Notes: a model not told the origin generated them from the sequence alone. 64,000 bases of DNA from Bombyx mori (GCF_030269925.1 NC_085133.1:5538001-5602000); one strand, 5' to 3'. Positions 21,415 to 34,345 are shown, numbered from the stretch's first letter. Program-made: numbers and translations.

Positions 21415-21661
21415 TTTATGATTTTTTTATTGCTTAGATGGGTGGACGAGCTCACAGCCCATCTGGTGTTAAATGGTTACCGGAGCCCACAGACATCTAC
21501 AACGTAAATGCGCCACCCACCTTGAGATATGAGTTCTAAGGTCTCAGTATAGTTACAACGGCTGCCCCACCCTTCAAGCTGAAACGCATTACTGCTTCAC
21601 GGCAGAAATAGGCAGGGCGGTGGTACCTACCCGTGCGGACTCACAAGAGGTCCTACCACCT
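21415..21661 (-). repeat. Bm1 SINE, 5'-truncated
   Basis: Minus orientation. T run and TTGCTTAGATGGGTGGACGA at the left, GTCCTACCACC at the right. Well conserved. Confidence 0.92.
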
Positions 21662-21685
21662 GTAAAAAGAGTGTTAGAATAAACC

Positions 21686-21750
21686 AGTGCTAGCAAATTC
21701 TCTCAGGTTGAGCCCGTGAGCTCTCCTATCCGTCAGAGGATAGGAAAAAA
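21686..21750 (+). mobile_element. Jockey-family LINE 3' terminal fragment
   Basis: CAGTGCTAGCAAATTCTCTC and GAGCCCGTGAGCTCTCC ending in GGATAGGAAAAAAAAA; the last ~60 bases of the second family. Confidence 0.7.
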
Positions 21751-21812
21751 AAAGACTATCATTTGAGTTCGTGTCCACGACGAATTCATTCAATTGGCCT
21801 CGAAATGGTGGA

Positions 21813-22062
21813 TCTATACTAATATATAAATCTACAGGGGTTTTTCGGATGTTCCGCTATAACTACTAAAACATGTATCCGATTGACTTGAAACTTGGTA
21901 TCCATGTAGAAAATACACGTACTTAATGGATACGCTAATATTTATATGAGTATTAGACTCCCTACGCCAGTTGCGGGGGCGTTAATGATGAGAATCTTTG
22001 TGAGGGTGAGAAATAATAATGTTAATTTTAAATGCCCAGCGAAGCGGACGGGTACAGCTAGT
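21813..22062 (+). mobile_element. Non-autonomous Helitron (GGGTACAGCTAGT family)
   Basis: Starts TCTATACTAATATATAAATC and ends GAAGCGGACGGGTACAGCTAGT-type sequence with a GCCC/GGGT-paired region just before the CTAGT end. 250 bases; contains TGTATCCGATTGACTTGAAA. Confidence 0.78.
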
Positions 22063-22068
22063 CGCATA

Positions 22069-22422
22069 TGAGGCCTATAAAATCAAAGGCAGCTAAATCC
22101 AAGTCTGTCAAATATTCAGGTAAACCACAAAAATCGGCCCTAAACACGTCATTACGGATCCTCCCGATCCATCGAAGTACTGCTCTTGCTAGGGCCAGTG
22201 TTAGCAACACTCCGGGTTTGAGAAGCGGAAATAACTTTGCTCGGATAACTACGATATTCTTTATTTTAAAGCATATTTATAAAGAATTTGTGAGAGATTT
22301 AGCTGCATTTGTTATAACATGAAAACACTAAAGCGTGTCCAACTAACTAAACAAGATAGCGTCATTGTTAATCCATTTTACGACATTAAGGCGTTTAACT
22401 GCCTTTGATTTTATAGGCCTCA
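22069..22422. mobile_element. TA-flanked MITE with ~28 bp inverted repeats
   Basis: A 354 bp element starting TGAGGCCTATAAAATCAAAG and ending in its reverse complement, flanked by TA at 22067-22068 and 22423-22424. The terminal repeats match over about 28 bases with one mismatch. TA target duplication suggests a Tc1/mariner- or PIF-like mover. Inside (22128-22212) is a piece of jockey LINE 3' sequence (ACGTCATTACGGATCCTCCC, CTGCTCTTGCTAGGGCCAGT) also seen at 50090. Confidence 0.75.
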
Positions 22423-22424
22423 TA

Positions 22425-24589
22425 TAATATCGCATCTCCTGAAATCTGCATATCTTCAATTATATATTTTAATTGAAAACGTGATTACGGCATCGAACGA
22501 CCTTCGCAATGACGAGGCCGCTGCGAACGGAACGCAACAATACAACAGTGCGTGCAACTTTATCTGGGTTAAGAGCACGCGCATAACGGTTTCACGTTTA
22601 CTAAACTAACTGGTTCTTTATAATATGTTTTCATTTAATTTTAATGCCTCCATCAATGTTACACATTCATTACTGGTAAAAGTTTTAGTTTTTTATTTTA
22701 ATGTCTTCCAGTATAAGCCCGATTTCGCGAAGTACTCAATAAAAGATGGATTCTTAGGGCTTGTAACACATATTTTACTTCATATTTATAATAATTTTTT
22801 TTTTACTTTAATTGGTAAATATCATTTCTTTTTTCCTGTAAGTAGTAAGTGACAATGTATTTACGCTTGTTCACCGAAGGTAACATGTTGACATTATTAA
22901 TGACATTGGCGACAGTTTTGTTTAAGCCAGCTGCTCATATTGCAGATCGAAAACTAGATGTGCATAGGTACAATAAATGCAGTAGAGTTTACCAGAAGCA
23001 TATAAACTATTAAGCCAATAGATACTTGTGTCTAAGAAATGTGCTAGATTTTTCTTTTAAAATAATTATTATCTAAGTTAATGATTCTTCTGAGCCAATG
23101 ATACAATTCTCTTCTTCACTTTAGATAATGTGGTTTTTTGATTGATGTCATTGAGAGTTTTCGTTTTGACTTTACTTAAGGTCGCTTCACACTTACGGTA
23201 GAAATCTCGACCGTATAAGGCACAATTTAATTTTTATAGTATGACACCTAATTGACGCGGGCAATTAATTTAACTAAAATCCTGTTTAATGGATCGTACA
23301 GTTTTTTACCAGTCTTACAAACAGAACTACGTACACTTAACTAGGTGCCCTTCAAAAGTAGGAAATGACATGCAAAACCGCAATAACAAATCTATTCACA
23401 CGCAACTTTACTAATTGTTTCCGTTTTCTAGTTTAGTTATGAAATTGTTTAGAAAGTTGTTCCGGAGGTAAACACTCTCATTTGCCGCACTTCTGCTGTT
23501 TTGTCTCGCTTCATCACTTTCGAGTCTAGAGCAGACTTGCATTTTGATCATTGCTTTTTTCAAATAATACTTTTCACAGAACAACATATGCCGAAATCGG
23601 ATTTTTAGAACGCATTTTCTCCGAATGACAATTATTACGCGGTTGTAAATGAAGAAATTCCCGCGTGTCCAATTAATCTATTACGAGAGTTTATTTTAAC
23701 AGAGAAACCGGGTCAAGAAAATCAAAACCGCAACAGAAAAACAATCTAAGATTGCGTATAACCTTCACGGATCTACGTAAACATGAAAAGCCGCGAATTC
23801 GATAGAGGGGTTATTCAATTTTTTACCATATTTCCATCGGTAAGTAAAGTTTAAATCACATTGCATAATGATTCGCAACGTTATGTTGTGTCGGTAATCG
23901 ACCGACAGATGTGGGGTATGGCCTCATTGCGAGCGCGAAAAAACACGCCCCGTAATTAAGATGGTTTCTCCCTGACGAGTGGATCTGTGTCACTGGCGAA
24001 AAAATATATTAAAAAGTTACATTTTCACTAGAAATGTTGCTGACTTTGAATTATTAATGTGATGGTCTACAAGTTCTGAGAATGTTTGACGAAATCGCAA
24101 CTACGTGTAACGGGTTCTCGAATAATTCGCGAAGCTGATGAAACATATATTTTTTGGGTCTAAATGGTACAGATCGATAACGGTAAGGACAACACTTTAT
24201 TTAATTTATATTTGTCGGTGGAGCTAAAATTATTAACACCATCGTCAGATATCGTAGGGGCGAATAAGGTGATCGAGCTAAGAGAAATATTGAGTACACC
24301 AATCACGTTTGCTGTCCTACAACAGTTTTAAATGTTCTCTTGACGTTAGCAAACGAAAACGAATGACAGTTCTTGGGACGGATGCACCGCTCTTCAAGGA
24401 GGCTGGTTGGTAAGTGTCATGGCGTCTACGCGCCTCCATCGGCCAGGCTCTGTCGTAGCACAAAGTTAGCCGAGTTCCGACGATACCGCAATCGTGCTAC
24501 CATCTTTTGGGAATCGTGCTGCGTTTCGTTTAGCCACCAAACTAATGACCGTCACCGACATATTTTTAAACTATAGTCATCATCATCAT
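22425..24589. other. Non-coding stretch, nothing recognised
   Basis: No exon, repeat or RNA gene could be supported in this 2.1 kb. Confidence 0.5.
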
Positions 24590-24900
24590 AGTCGGCTGCT
24601 CTTAGCAGAGCAGTCGTGACCATGTGGAATTCTTGTTTGTTAAAGCCTTGACAGATGTTTTCCATAGATTGCGAACTGACGCTTGGCGCACGCACTTGTT
24701 ATAGTATCGTATGGTATCGCGCATGAAGATTCGTCCACGAGATCTCTTACCGTTGACCCTACCCTGAACAACAAGTTTCTCGATAGACTCAGCTGGCCGT
24801 CGCGATAGTAACGAAAATACCATAATAGCGAAACCATAGTATCCCGTCTTAAAATTTTTAAATATATGGCACGCCAAGTTATCACCAAAATATGCAAAGT
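24590..24900 (-). mobile_element. RTE-like LINE 3' end
   Basis: Minus-strand frame encoding RRPAESIEKLVVQGRVNGKR, then SRGR and VRQASVRNLWKTSVKAL, ending near an (ATC)n/(GAT)n simple repeat at 24580-24595, which is the tail. A moderately decayed 5'-truncated copy. Confidence 0.75.
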
Positions 24901-25022
24901 GCTCTCTCTGTAGCCAAAATAATTTAGCGTTATCAGAACTTTATAATCACTGGACGGGCGCTGGTGAAATCAGTGGAATGGATATTTCTGTTTCAAATCA
25001 AAATCGTTGTTATATATTATGT

Positions 25023-25226
25023 ACTAGCGACCCGCCCTCGCTTCGCTTCGGAAACATTAAAACACACATGAAACAAAAAAAAATAATTAAAAAAGTAGCC
25101 TATGTTCATCAGGGACAATGTCGGCTTCTAATGGAAAAAGAATTTTTCAAATCGGTCCAGTAGTTTCGGAGCCTATTCGAAGCAAACAAACAAACAAATC
25201 TTTCCTCTTTATAATATTAGTATAGA
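25023..25226 (-). mobile_element. Non-autonomous Helitron (GTCGCTAGT family)
   Basis: In minus orientation it starts TCTATACTAATATTATAAAG and ends CGAGGGCGGGTCGCTAGT. A near-identical copy on plus lies at 58275-58481. Confidence 0.82.
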
Positions 25227-26467
25227 GGCAAGATCGAACAGCAAACGTTCAAGTTGTTTCTTCGAACGTGTCAAAGTCCTGAAACGGGGTGAGTATTATT
25301 GGCCTGATGCCCGAGGGTGCAATACCGAGTACAGAGATTCCGTTGATTCTCAATCTGGGCCGCACTCTGTGGTTTATTTCCGGACTGTGTTCCTAAAAGG
25401 GGTGACTCAGGGACGATTCTAAGCAGTGCGTGCTGAAAGATTTATCCGTGAAAATTATCAGTAAAAGGATTACTAATTTAACGAGTTCTCGCGAAACCAC
25501 AGACCTAATATCTTCGTAGAAAGCTTGTTGCCTGAAAAATGTATTCACTTACAACTTAAATTTGTGATCGTCTAAAATTTTATCTCCCTAAAATGTACTA
25601 CTATCTGTACGTGATAATTGTGACCAGATAATGTGAACTCACTTATCCACCATAAACACATAGGTCAAAGACCTGAATAAATTAGAATAAACAAAATTAG
25701 AATAAAAAAACGCTATTGCCTTGCAGAATACAAGAGAATAGTACCATCAAAATCAACAGCATAGTGTACGAACTTATCTATTAAAGAACATTTTTTTTTT
25801 CAAGCCCCATCACACGTTCAAAGCAAATACCTGCTCATATATCTACACAAATTCTCAAATAAATATACAAGATTCAGAAACCGCTAATTACCATTAAAAC
25901 AGCTAATTAGAAACTTAAAACTTGTTTGCACTGGTCGTGGCACGTGCGATGCTAACGTAATTCGTACGTAATTCCAACAGACTATTTATTAAACAACCAT
26001 ATTATCGATGTGTGTGACTCATGACGCTATGATATGCGACAAATACAAAAATCGACCAATCACAGCACATATATCGTAAGAATCACGCATTGCAATTGGT
26101 CAATGAGAATCAGATTTAAAATCAGATTCATTATTCAATGCTGTACTGGTTTAATGTCATCCATTTAACACTTTATTACCTTACTTAATGACTGCGAATT
26201 CACGCTACAACTGTACTTACGCAATAAAGTAGTTGCTGGATTTATAAGTCAAAAAAACGTATGTGTGTGTGTGTGTGTGTGTGTGTGTTTTTTTTTATAT
26301 TCCATTTACTCATGTCTATGATTGAACGCTTTTATTTATCATGATTAACATAACCATTATTATAATACCTTATTACGTGTACAGTATCATTGAAAGATAT
26401 ATTCGCGTTACGAAATCATGTTTGAAAAATGGATCGCTATCTTAACATACACGTATAGGTATATAAT
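25227..26467. other. Non-coding stretch with a (TG)n microsatellite
   Basis: A (TG)n run at 26262-26288 is followed by a T run. Nothing else was recognised. Confidence 0.6.
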
Positions 26468-26469
26468 GT

Positions 26470-26830
26470 AGCGATGCACCGGTGTTCGAATCCAGCAGGC
26501 GGGTACCAATTTTTCTAATGAAATACGTACCCAACAAATGTCCACGATTGACTTCCACGGTGAAGGAGTAACATCGTGTAATAAAAATCAAACCCGCAAA
26601 AATTATAATTTGCGTAATCACTGGTGGTAGGACCTCTTGTGAGTCCGCACGGGTAGAGTAATGCGTTTCGGTTCGAAGGGTGGGGTAGCCGTTGTAACTA
26701 TACTGAGACCTTAAAACTTATATCTCGAGGTGGGTGGCGCATTTACATTGTAGATGTCTGTAGGCTCCAGCAACCACTTAACACCAGGTGGACTGTGAGC
26801 TCGTCCATCCATCTAAGCAATAAAAAAAAA
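26470..26830 (+). repeat. Nearly full-length Bm1 SINE
   Basis: Begins within the tRNA-derived head at GCGATGCACCGGTGTTCGAA (B box retained, A box missing) and runs to AAGCAATAAAAAAAAAG. An internal deletion after GTCCGCACGGGTAG removes the CCACCGCCCTGCCTATTTC part. Confidence 0.92.
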
Positions 26831-27087
26831 GTGTAACATAATATTCAATACTATTTTTAGTGTGCGTACCTAATTCGGCTTCGTTGACGCTTTAGATAAA
26901 ACATACAGTCATGTATGTAACTTTCCGCAATTTATATCGTTAACTCACACCCACAACGCTCATATACAAAAGCTGTCATTAATACGATACTATCTTGTTC
27001 ATTCTATTAAACGACATGTAGACGTCGATCTCGCAACCCTTCTGGTACCAAGTGGCTATGGCTCTGGCTCTGGTACCAAGTGGTGAC

Positions 27088-27287
27088 GGATTGAAACGTG
27101 AAGTCGAGTTTCTCGGCGGATAGTGGGTCGCGTTTCCGATCCGGTGGTAGATTCTACGAAGCACTGCTCTTGCTGGGGCCAGTGTTAGCAACATTTCCGG
27201 TTTGAGTCCCGAGAGCTAACCTACACGCTAGGGTGAAGCTGAAATAACCTCTCGAGGCTATCAGCATAGATAAGAGAAAAAAAAAAG
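27088..27287 (+). mobile_element. Jockey-family LINE 3' end (second family)
   Basis: GAGTTTCTCGGCGGATAGTG, TTTCCGATCCGGTGGTAGAT, AGCTGAAATAACCTCTCGAG and an A-rich end. Confidence 0.8.
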
Positions 27288-27452
27288 TAGTGCCAAAAGT
27301 AGCTTATATTCTGCAAGCTATTTCTAAGCCAAGTTTCGAACTATTTCTAAACCGAATTTGATCAAAATCAACTGAGCGGTTTGAGTGTTAAAACGTAACA
27401 AAGAGACGATAGTTTACCTTCGTATTTATATTATTAGTATGTTTTTATACCA

Positions 27453-27871
27453 ACTAGAGGTCCTGCAGTTGTCGAAATTCGACTATAATTAGTTGGAATT
27501 GTAAATTTGTACACTATTATGATCGTATTTATACTTCTATAATCACAAATTTCGCCAAGACTACACTATAAAAAATATTAACAAAGACAAACATTATTTA
27601 ATCTATTCTCAATTTGACCACAGACGTCAAGAACAAAAGTTTGACAATAAATAGTATGCATGCATGTGTGCGTCAAATACATGGTATGTAGTGTGTGTAA
27701 TGTTTTCTTTATTAATTTAATGTACCTTTTAAGCATTATTTAAAAAAAAAATTAGCTTTGTGCACTTCTTCTCTATATTCTCTATAAGTGTGGAAAATTT
27801 CATACTCCTCCGTCCGCGCAATTTTCGTAAAAAGGGATACAAAGTTTTTGCTTCACGTATTAATATATAGA
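27453..27871 (-). mobile_element. 421-bp-type non-autonomous Helitron, copy 1
   Basis: In minus orientation it starts TCTATATATTAATACGTGAA and ends with a TAGTCGAA-type hairpin, then GGACCTCTAGT. One of four copies (others 36650, 48960, 56013) of nearly equal length. Somewhat diverged. Confidence 0.85.
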
Positions 27872-28507
27872 TTGCGCTACAAAGAGACGGAAAATAAAAC
27901 GTAAATTACTTTGTTTTCGGTTTGTTTGTTAACAATGAACAAATCTGTAATGTACATTTCAAGGAAGATATTTAGATCGATAGCCGATAGCTACGAACGA
28001 AAATATTTACGTTACAAGATAAATAAGATGTTTGATGATTACACGTTTGCCCTCGCTCCGAGAATTATGTGTTTGATTGTATTGATCGTATCCGATTTTC
28101 TCTTCTTTGTAGTAATATGTTTGATATTGTTTATAAAAGTGTGATTGTTCCTGGAGCTTCTGTTTTTTTTTTTCTAAATTTATTTTACTGTAAAGATATT
28201 ACACGAGTCGGAATAGAACACTAACAAGTAACAAGGATGTTAATAAACTATAGAGCTTGTTCTTGAATTCTATAAATAATAATGTGTTTTAATTTTCAGT
28301 AATAAAATATTTTTCTACAATGTTTTTTTATACCGCAAATAGTTCCAACTCTTTAATTACGATACTTATGATAATTACGTCACAAATCTCTGCAGTGCTC
28401 GCTGCTCGCTTATTGTAATGAGTTGAATAAAGCTTGGTTAAATATTTAAAAGGACATTTTAAAAAAGCTTAATCTTTTCAATTAGTATGACGTTATTTGT
28501 ATTGTAT

Positions 28508-28798
28508 ACTAGCTGACCCGGCAAACTTCGAAGTGCCTCAATCGATAAATAAAAGACCTAAACTTTTGTATAAAATAAACTTAAAACAAACAAAAGGAAT
28601 CCATCCGACGGGGGACACATCAAAGGGAAAACAAAATTGTTATTTTTATTTAATTCCGAGCATTTTCATTTTTATCTACATTTTAAACCTTCTCTGGACT
28701 ACCACAAATAATTCAAGACCAAAATTAGCCAAATCGGTCCAGCCTTTCTCGAGTTTTAGCGAGACTAACGAACAGCAATTCATTTTTATATATATAGA
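28508..28798 (-). mobile_element. Non-autonomous Helitron (GGGTCAGCTAGT family)
   Basis: Inverted relative of 13951-14224. On plus it begins ACTAGCTGACCCGGCAAAC and ends CATTTTTATATATATAGA. Confidence 0.78.
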
Positions 28799-29489
28799 TT
28801 TGTCAAGATTCCTCCCTAGTCTTAAGATAGAAACACATTGAAAAGAACAGTTGGTCAGATAATTGATCAGTTAAATTTAAAAAAGTCTTCTTTTTTGAGC
28901 TACAATAGTATGTTTTTCTAAAACACTAAGTTATGTTACATTACAAACAGAACAATTGACACCAAACCCCATCCACACTGACGGCCAGATATATTCATAA
29001 AACTACAAAGAATATTGAAGTCAGAAAGAACTGGTAAAATAATAAAGTAGAATAAGACTTCAAAAAACTTTCATAGCTTTTTAACGAAAAAGTCCCATTT
29101 TACGAACGTAAAAACTTAAATAATATCTTCATATAACACTAGTCTTCATTTTACGAGGTGCAATTAAAAATTTTCGACCGGACATATTTACATACAGGTC
29201 TCCTGATACTAAACAGTTATTCTTAAGATGAAAGTCGTCAAGTATTACGGTTAAATGATTTATATCAGTCTTGGGTTATTTTTGAATATTTAATTGTAAT
29301 TTCCATGCTAGAGCAACAACATTAAGATCATAGTTTACACAACGTTACCATCACCTTCTAATTTCGAACTAAAAGAGTGAAACAGAGCTTCTACGACAAC
29401 AGAGTTGCTTTATCACACAATGAAATCTTAAAACAATATTTCCAATATTAAAAAAAAAGTATTCAGACACATCAAATTGTATTTTTTTT
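28799..29489. other. Non-coding stretch, nothing recognised
   Basis: AT-rich with no supported feature. Confidence 0.5.
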
Positions 29490-29715
29490 ATGATTGAAGG
29501 ATCACTGGTGGCCCGGAGGATTTTTCAGTTTCACCAGGACAGATGGAAGAGCAGAGGCTCAGCCTGGAGGGGTGGGATTTGCTAACAGCTGCCCGAGCGC
29601 CTCCGAAGGAGACCTAACAACTCAAGAGCAACTGCTTCGCGAATGAATCTACTACCGGATCGGAATCGCGACCCGCTGAGAAGATCCAGCGAGAAACTCA
29701 GCGGGCTGATGCACA
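29490..29715 (-). mobile_element. 5'-truncated jockey LINE 3' end
   Basis: Same family as 3858-9092. TCACTGGTGGCCCGGAGG at the left, a stem-loop with intact pairing at about 29671-29705, truncated near the GCGGGCTGATGCA block. Confidence 0.87.
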
Positions 29716-29825
29716 TCACATTGTCCGAGCGGAGCATTCATTCAAAACAAAACAATCCGTCAAGTGGTTAGGGTTCGATCACCAGTCGGAGACAGCGTAT
29801 TTGTTAAACTGAGTTATGAGTTAAC

Positions 29826-29930
29826 TGAGTTATCGCCGGATCTTCTCAGTGGGTTGTGACTTGTGACTCTGATTCGGTGGTAGATTCAGCAAAGCACTGC
29901 CCTTGCCGATTGCTAGTGTTAGCAAATTCG
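29826..29930 (+). mobile_element. Jockey-family LINE 3' UTR fragment
   Basis: CGCCGGATCTTCTCAGTGGG, TTCGGTGGTAGATTCAGC and AGCACTGCCCTTGCC blocks; partial and diverged. Confidence 0.7.
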
Positions 29931-32399
29931 TTGGTTACTAGCAGTAGATAACAAAAAATCAGTGGAAGATATTTGGTATTCGGGTTTTGATGTACTTATT
30001 ATCAGTTGTAAATTGAAATTCCATGAATTGAAAAAGCGAACCTAAAAAGAAACAAACATTCACTTAAATACAGTTTAAGAATGCGAAAGAATTAGATAGA
30101 AATCATTCCAAAAACTTCACTCCTACCGTGTAAGGACCGCGCACAGGTTTTTTTTTTTGATTAAATCACAAATACCTACTACAAATAAATTATTTACGAG
30201 CCGTATTCGATACATCCTGTACGTACATCGCATTATAAACATTACGTTAAGACGCGGTAAACCTATTTTTTCGCCATTCTCATTAATATTTCTCGGTAAA
30301 AACCCCGACCTATTGCTTTATAGGCGTTCGCGTGAAAAGCTAGTAATTAAAATAATCGGGTTTATTGATTTTCAGGTAATTAATAATTAACATTATAAGC
30401 CTTGCGATAAAAATACGATTCCAATTAAAAAATTCACCACAATAACATGTAATTTAAAAACGCCAATTTATATTTCATTTTAAAAATTTCTGAAATGTCT
30501 CTGAGATGTACAATAAATATTCAATATTAAAAGTCCATTAAATGAAACCCTTTGTACTTATTGTAGGTCGATTCGTAAGCACTTTAAATTGTATTACATC
30601 ACACATACGTTTTAAATTAAAAAGATTAAAAACATAAACAAGAAACAGACTTCAACTTAATGGACACGATCAGATTTCGTCCAAATTGACTAAATGCCAC
30701 GGTTCGTATTATTAGAAGCATTCTGCTGTGGCTTCACAAACACACATTACATTTTGACTTAAAAAATGTAAAATTACTTCCTTTGAAAGCCTCGATTTAA
30801 ATGTATTGCCATCTTGCGAGCGTTATCCACCATTTTTCGTAAAAACATCTGCCAAAAGCAATACAAAAAACAATCTGAGAACGGGTTTAAAAGAGTTTAA
30901 AAAAACATTCATTTCGCGAGTGTCTCAACATGTCAACTGCATTAAGAACGTTCAAAGATAATAAAACGGCAACGATTTACTGAAAACATTGTGCTTTAAC
31001 ATCAGTATTGATAAATAAAAATGTTTATTAGTTTGAAATCCTGAGATTATGACACTGGGACAGGCTGAAATCGAACTTGTTCATTATCTCTCTTTGATCT
31101 TACAGGAAATGCATTAGCAACATCATTTAGCCATTGAAAGTCTTATTCAGATTTGGATTTTTAAGGGATATTTATAGTAAGTTGCTTGAGAGTCATAATT
31201 CTCAACTTAATTATGTCAATATTTCGACAGGTACAATAACATTTTAACTCAGCCTATTCTAAATACGATTTACAATGTTATTTCTTGCATGTGTCCGCTA
31301 CCAGGACCATAGGCCTGATCAAATGTGATTAATGTGATTTGATGGTTGAAAGCATTAGTCTATCTATGGCCTGGTCTGACTGAATTAAGAATTACGAATA
31401 AAAACAACTATAGTTTCCGATTTCAGGGCATTTTACTTTTGGAGCACAAACAATGAATCTTCCTTGTTGCGGACGATTCAAAGTTCTCATTACTAAAGTT
31501 TTTAAATGCGATCGCTCGCCGCAGCAGATGCTGCGTTATTTAGTTGAATCTCTTTGTTACAAGTTTAACTAATGCGCCATCGCTTTACGTGTCCGAGACA
31601 TAATCATAATCTCAATTTGTTGTCGTTTCCAGAAAATCAAGATGCATTATTTCAAATAACTCTTTGCTGTTTGTAACACGAGCTTTGATATGAACGTCAA
31701 AACAACATTTAGATACATTTTTTATGTGAATAAATTGAATTGAAAAAAAAAAAACCGATTTATTTTAAAAAGCTTTTGTTTATAGTCAGTTCGTTTGTCT
31801 GCTAAGCTGATTCCGAAGAAGCTGCTATTGTCAGGTTACGATATTATCTAAGAAAATAGAAAGATAAATCTTATTTTTAAATTAAAAATGTTAAATAAGA
31901 AGAAAATTTTATAGAGATTGAAAAAGATAATGTGAGTGCAACAACAAAAATAGTTGTTATCAAATATTTTCAGATTACACATTGAGTGTTTTAACGTCTA
32001 TTTGTAAATAAGTACACGCATTAAAAGAGAAGCAAATTTACTCGCAAAACTCAAATACCCATCTACGACAGAAAAAAATATTAATGAAAAGAAAATGTAT
32101 AAATAATTCAACATGTATTATAAACTACACGAAATAAAACATTTTCCTTGAGTAGTTGCAGGAACAGAAAATACATAAATAATCATTAAGTGATTGTCAA
32201 AAATAATTCCGACCAGACAGGTTGACGCTGCTACGGCATTTTTTATACGAGTATGTGATGATTTTTCTTTACCTCGTAATGTACAGGCGATAAATTAGCA
32301 CTTTCCGAGATACACACCCACAAATAGACGACGAAAGAATTCTTTCCCCTTGGATTTTCCACATGACGATATTACATTAAAATTGATTCATATAATAAA
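29931..32399. other. AT-rich non-coding stretch
   Basis: No gene, RNA or repeat could be supported over 2.4 kb. Confidence 0.5.
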
Positions 32400-32964
32400 A
32401 CTAGCTTTTGCCGGCGACTTCATTTACGTAGAAGGTGAAAATATTTTTTAATAATAGAATGTTAAGGAGCTATTTAAGGTACCAAAATAACATTTTTAAC
32501 CGACTTCAAAAGAGGAAGTTATCAATACGGCGACCATTTTTTTATATGTATATGTTTGTTCACCGATTTCACGAGAATGCTTGAACCGATTTTGATAATT
32601 CTTTTTTTGTTCGAAAGGGTAGAATTTCCGAATGGTCCCGTAATCATAAGAATCAGGATTTGATAATGAAATCCCGGAGAAATCCAGAAAAATCTACAAT
32701 TTTCAAAGCCTATCTTGAAGTGATTTTGGGGGTTTCGTATTATTTTTCTTATTGTGTGCCGCCGCGCACCGGCTGGCCGGCGCCTTGTACGTCATTATCA
32801 CGCGCTTGATCATTATTTTGGTGCGATGTTAAGATGTTATGTTAAGCCTTCCTCAATAAATGGGCTATCTAACACTGAAAGAATTTTTCAAATCGGACCA
32901 GTTCCTGAGATTAGCGCGTTCAACTAAACAAACAAACAAACTCTTCAGCTTTATTTAGCATAGA
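32400..32964 (-). mobile_element. Helitron-like element, longer variant (~565 bp)
   Basis: On plus it begins ACTAGCTTTTGCCGGCGACT and ends TTTAGCATAGA, the inverted CTAGT and TC ends. It includes the AACCGACTTCAAAAGAGGAA block, a GC-rich GCCGCCGCGCACCGGCTGGC patch and TTTTTCAAATCGGACCAG, common to lepidopteran Helitrons. The two halves may come from different elements nested together. Confidence 0.65.
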
Positions 32965-33109
32965 TAAATTGATCAGTTTCTTTATTTTTCTTTCTTTAGT
33001 GTGAATGGTAATTAAGACATATTTAAAATGAGTGTAAGAGTCTCCTTACAACTAACAACGGTATGATATTCTGCTATCCGTAAAGCTTCCACAAAGCATT
33101 GAGAATTAC

Positions 33110-33303
33110 TTACTGGTGGTAGGATCTGTTGTGAGTCCGCGCGTGTAGGTACCACCGCCCTACCTATTTCTGCCGTGAAGTAGTAATGCGTTTCGGTTTG
33201 AAGGGTGGGGCAGCCGTTGTAACTATACTTGAGACTTTAGAACGCTTCAGCAATCACTTAACACCAGGTGGGCTGTGAGCTCGTCCTAAGCAATAAAAAA
33301 AAA
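33110..33303 (+). repeat. Bm1 SINE with an internal deletion
   Basis: TTACTGGTGGTAGGATCTG at the start. The block GTGGGTGGCGCATTT and the following ~60 bases are missing between ACTTTAGAACG and CTTCAGCAATC. It ends CTAAGCAATAAAAAAAAA. Confidence 0.88.
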
Positions 33304-34013
33304 CAACAAAACAGGATTAGCTTGTACTTTTGACGCAAAAACAAAATTACATCCATTCCAATATTTGTTTAGAATTATCAATGGTTGGCACAAATGAGCA
33401 CCCATGTGTTCGACATCGTAGTACAAATTTAAATCTACGGAATTTAATATTTATTACAATATAAATATTTTACATGCTAAGTATTTCGGTATCTGCCTTG
33501 ACCCGTTCGTTACGAGTTCGCATGTGGCGTGACAGCCCGCACAACTCCGAGATCCGATAGCTGTGACGAAATTCATGGACTATCTGGACGTGCGGTTAAT
33601 TAATGCTTTCATTGCATCTGAGGAATCGTGACACTTTAATTCAAGTAGTGTTAAATTAATTAATCTATTTCACGGCGTATGAGGGTAGACTAGCATTCGA
33701 TGTTGAATTCAATTATTTTATTATTATTTAAGGTAGTAGTTCTAATGCAATTAATAAATGTGACACTCAGTTTGGCCATATCTGCAACCCAAGGCAATGT
33801 TTGACATTAACTCAAAAATTTAAAAATTTGCGTAATATTCTAATAATAAAGACGTACTGAGAAACCGTACGAGTATGTCCTATGAACCCAACTATTTCTG
33901 CTGCGAAGCAGTTCAGGGTTGGAGGGACAGTAATGCAGATTACTATTGAGTTTTCGACCCATTGTCTCAATGTGGGGGGCAGTATTCACTTTATGACCTA
34001 TGTTATTACCTAA
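33304..34013. other. Non-coding stretch with a Bm1 ghost
   Basis: About 33880-34005 resembles a heavily decayed Bm1 (ACTATTTCTGCTGCGAAGCA, then CTCAATGTGGGGGGCAG). Nothing else was recognised. Confidence 0.45.
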
Positions 34014-34345
34014 CCTTTCTTTTTTTTGGGCCGGGGGCCAAACCTCCTCCGAGGTCCCCGCGCCTAGGGGGCGCGCGGGGTATGTGGGACTTGACGATCT
34101 GCAAGGTGTTGGGAACAGACCGCAGGCCCAAGGATTTTTAGGGCCCTATCGCACTAAACAGCTTCCCTGCACTCTTACATCCGACGTCCGATCTCTGTCC
34201 GAGGTCAGAACCCAGTCAGAGTAAGGGGGTTCCTGCGGTCAACACCACAACCAGACACGCGGCGCCACCCCGAGGACGCCCGACGGGTCGTCGAGACGAT
34301 AGTCGACGACCAACGATGCCGGTATCGGACGCGATGAAATGATCT
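34014..34345. other. GC-rich island of unknown origin
   Basis: After a T8 run the sequence becomes strongly GC-rich (GGGCCGGGGGCCAAACCTCC, CGCCTAGGGGGCGCGCGGGG, GTCGTCGAGACGATAGTCGA), unlike its AT-rich surroundings. An open frame of 74 codons on plus (34000-34224) has no recognised domain. The T run plus abrupt composition suggests a non-LTR retrotransposon 3' end in minus orientation. It abuts the RTE-like tail at 34362. Confidence 0.5.

Noticed and set aside
27911..28144. 77-codon frame with a hydrophobic C-terminus
   Set aside because: Follows a Helitron directly; AT-rich codons and no promoter or homology recognised. Chance frame is more likely.
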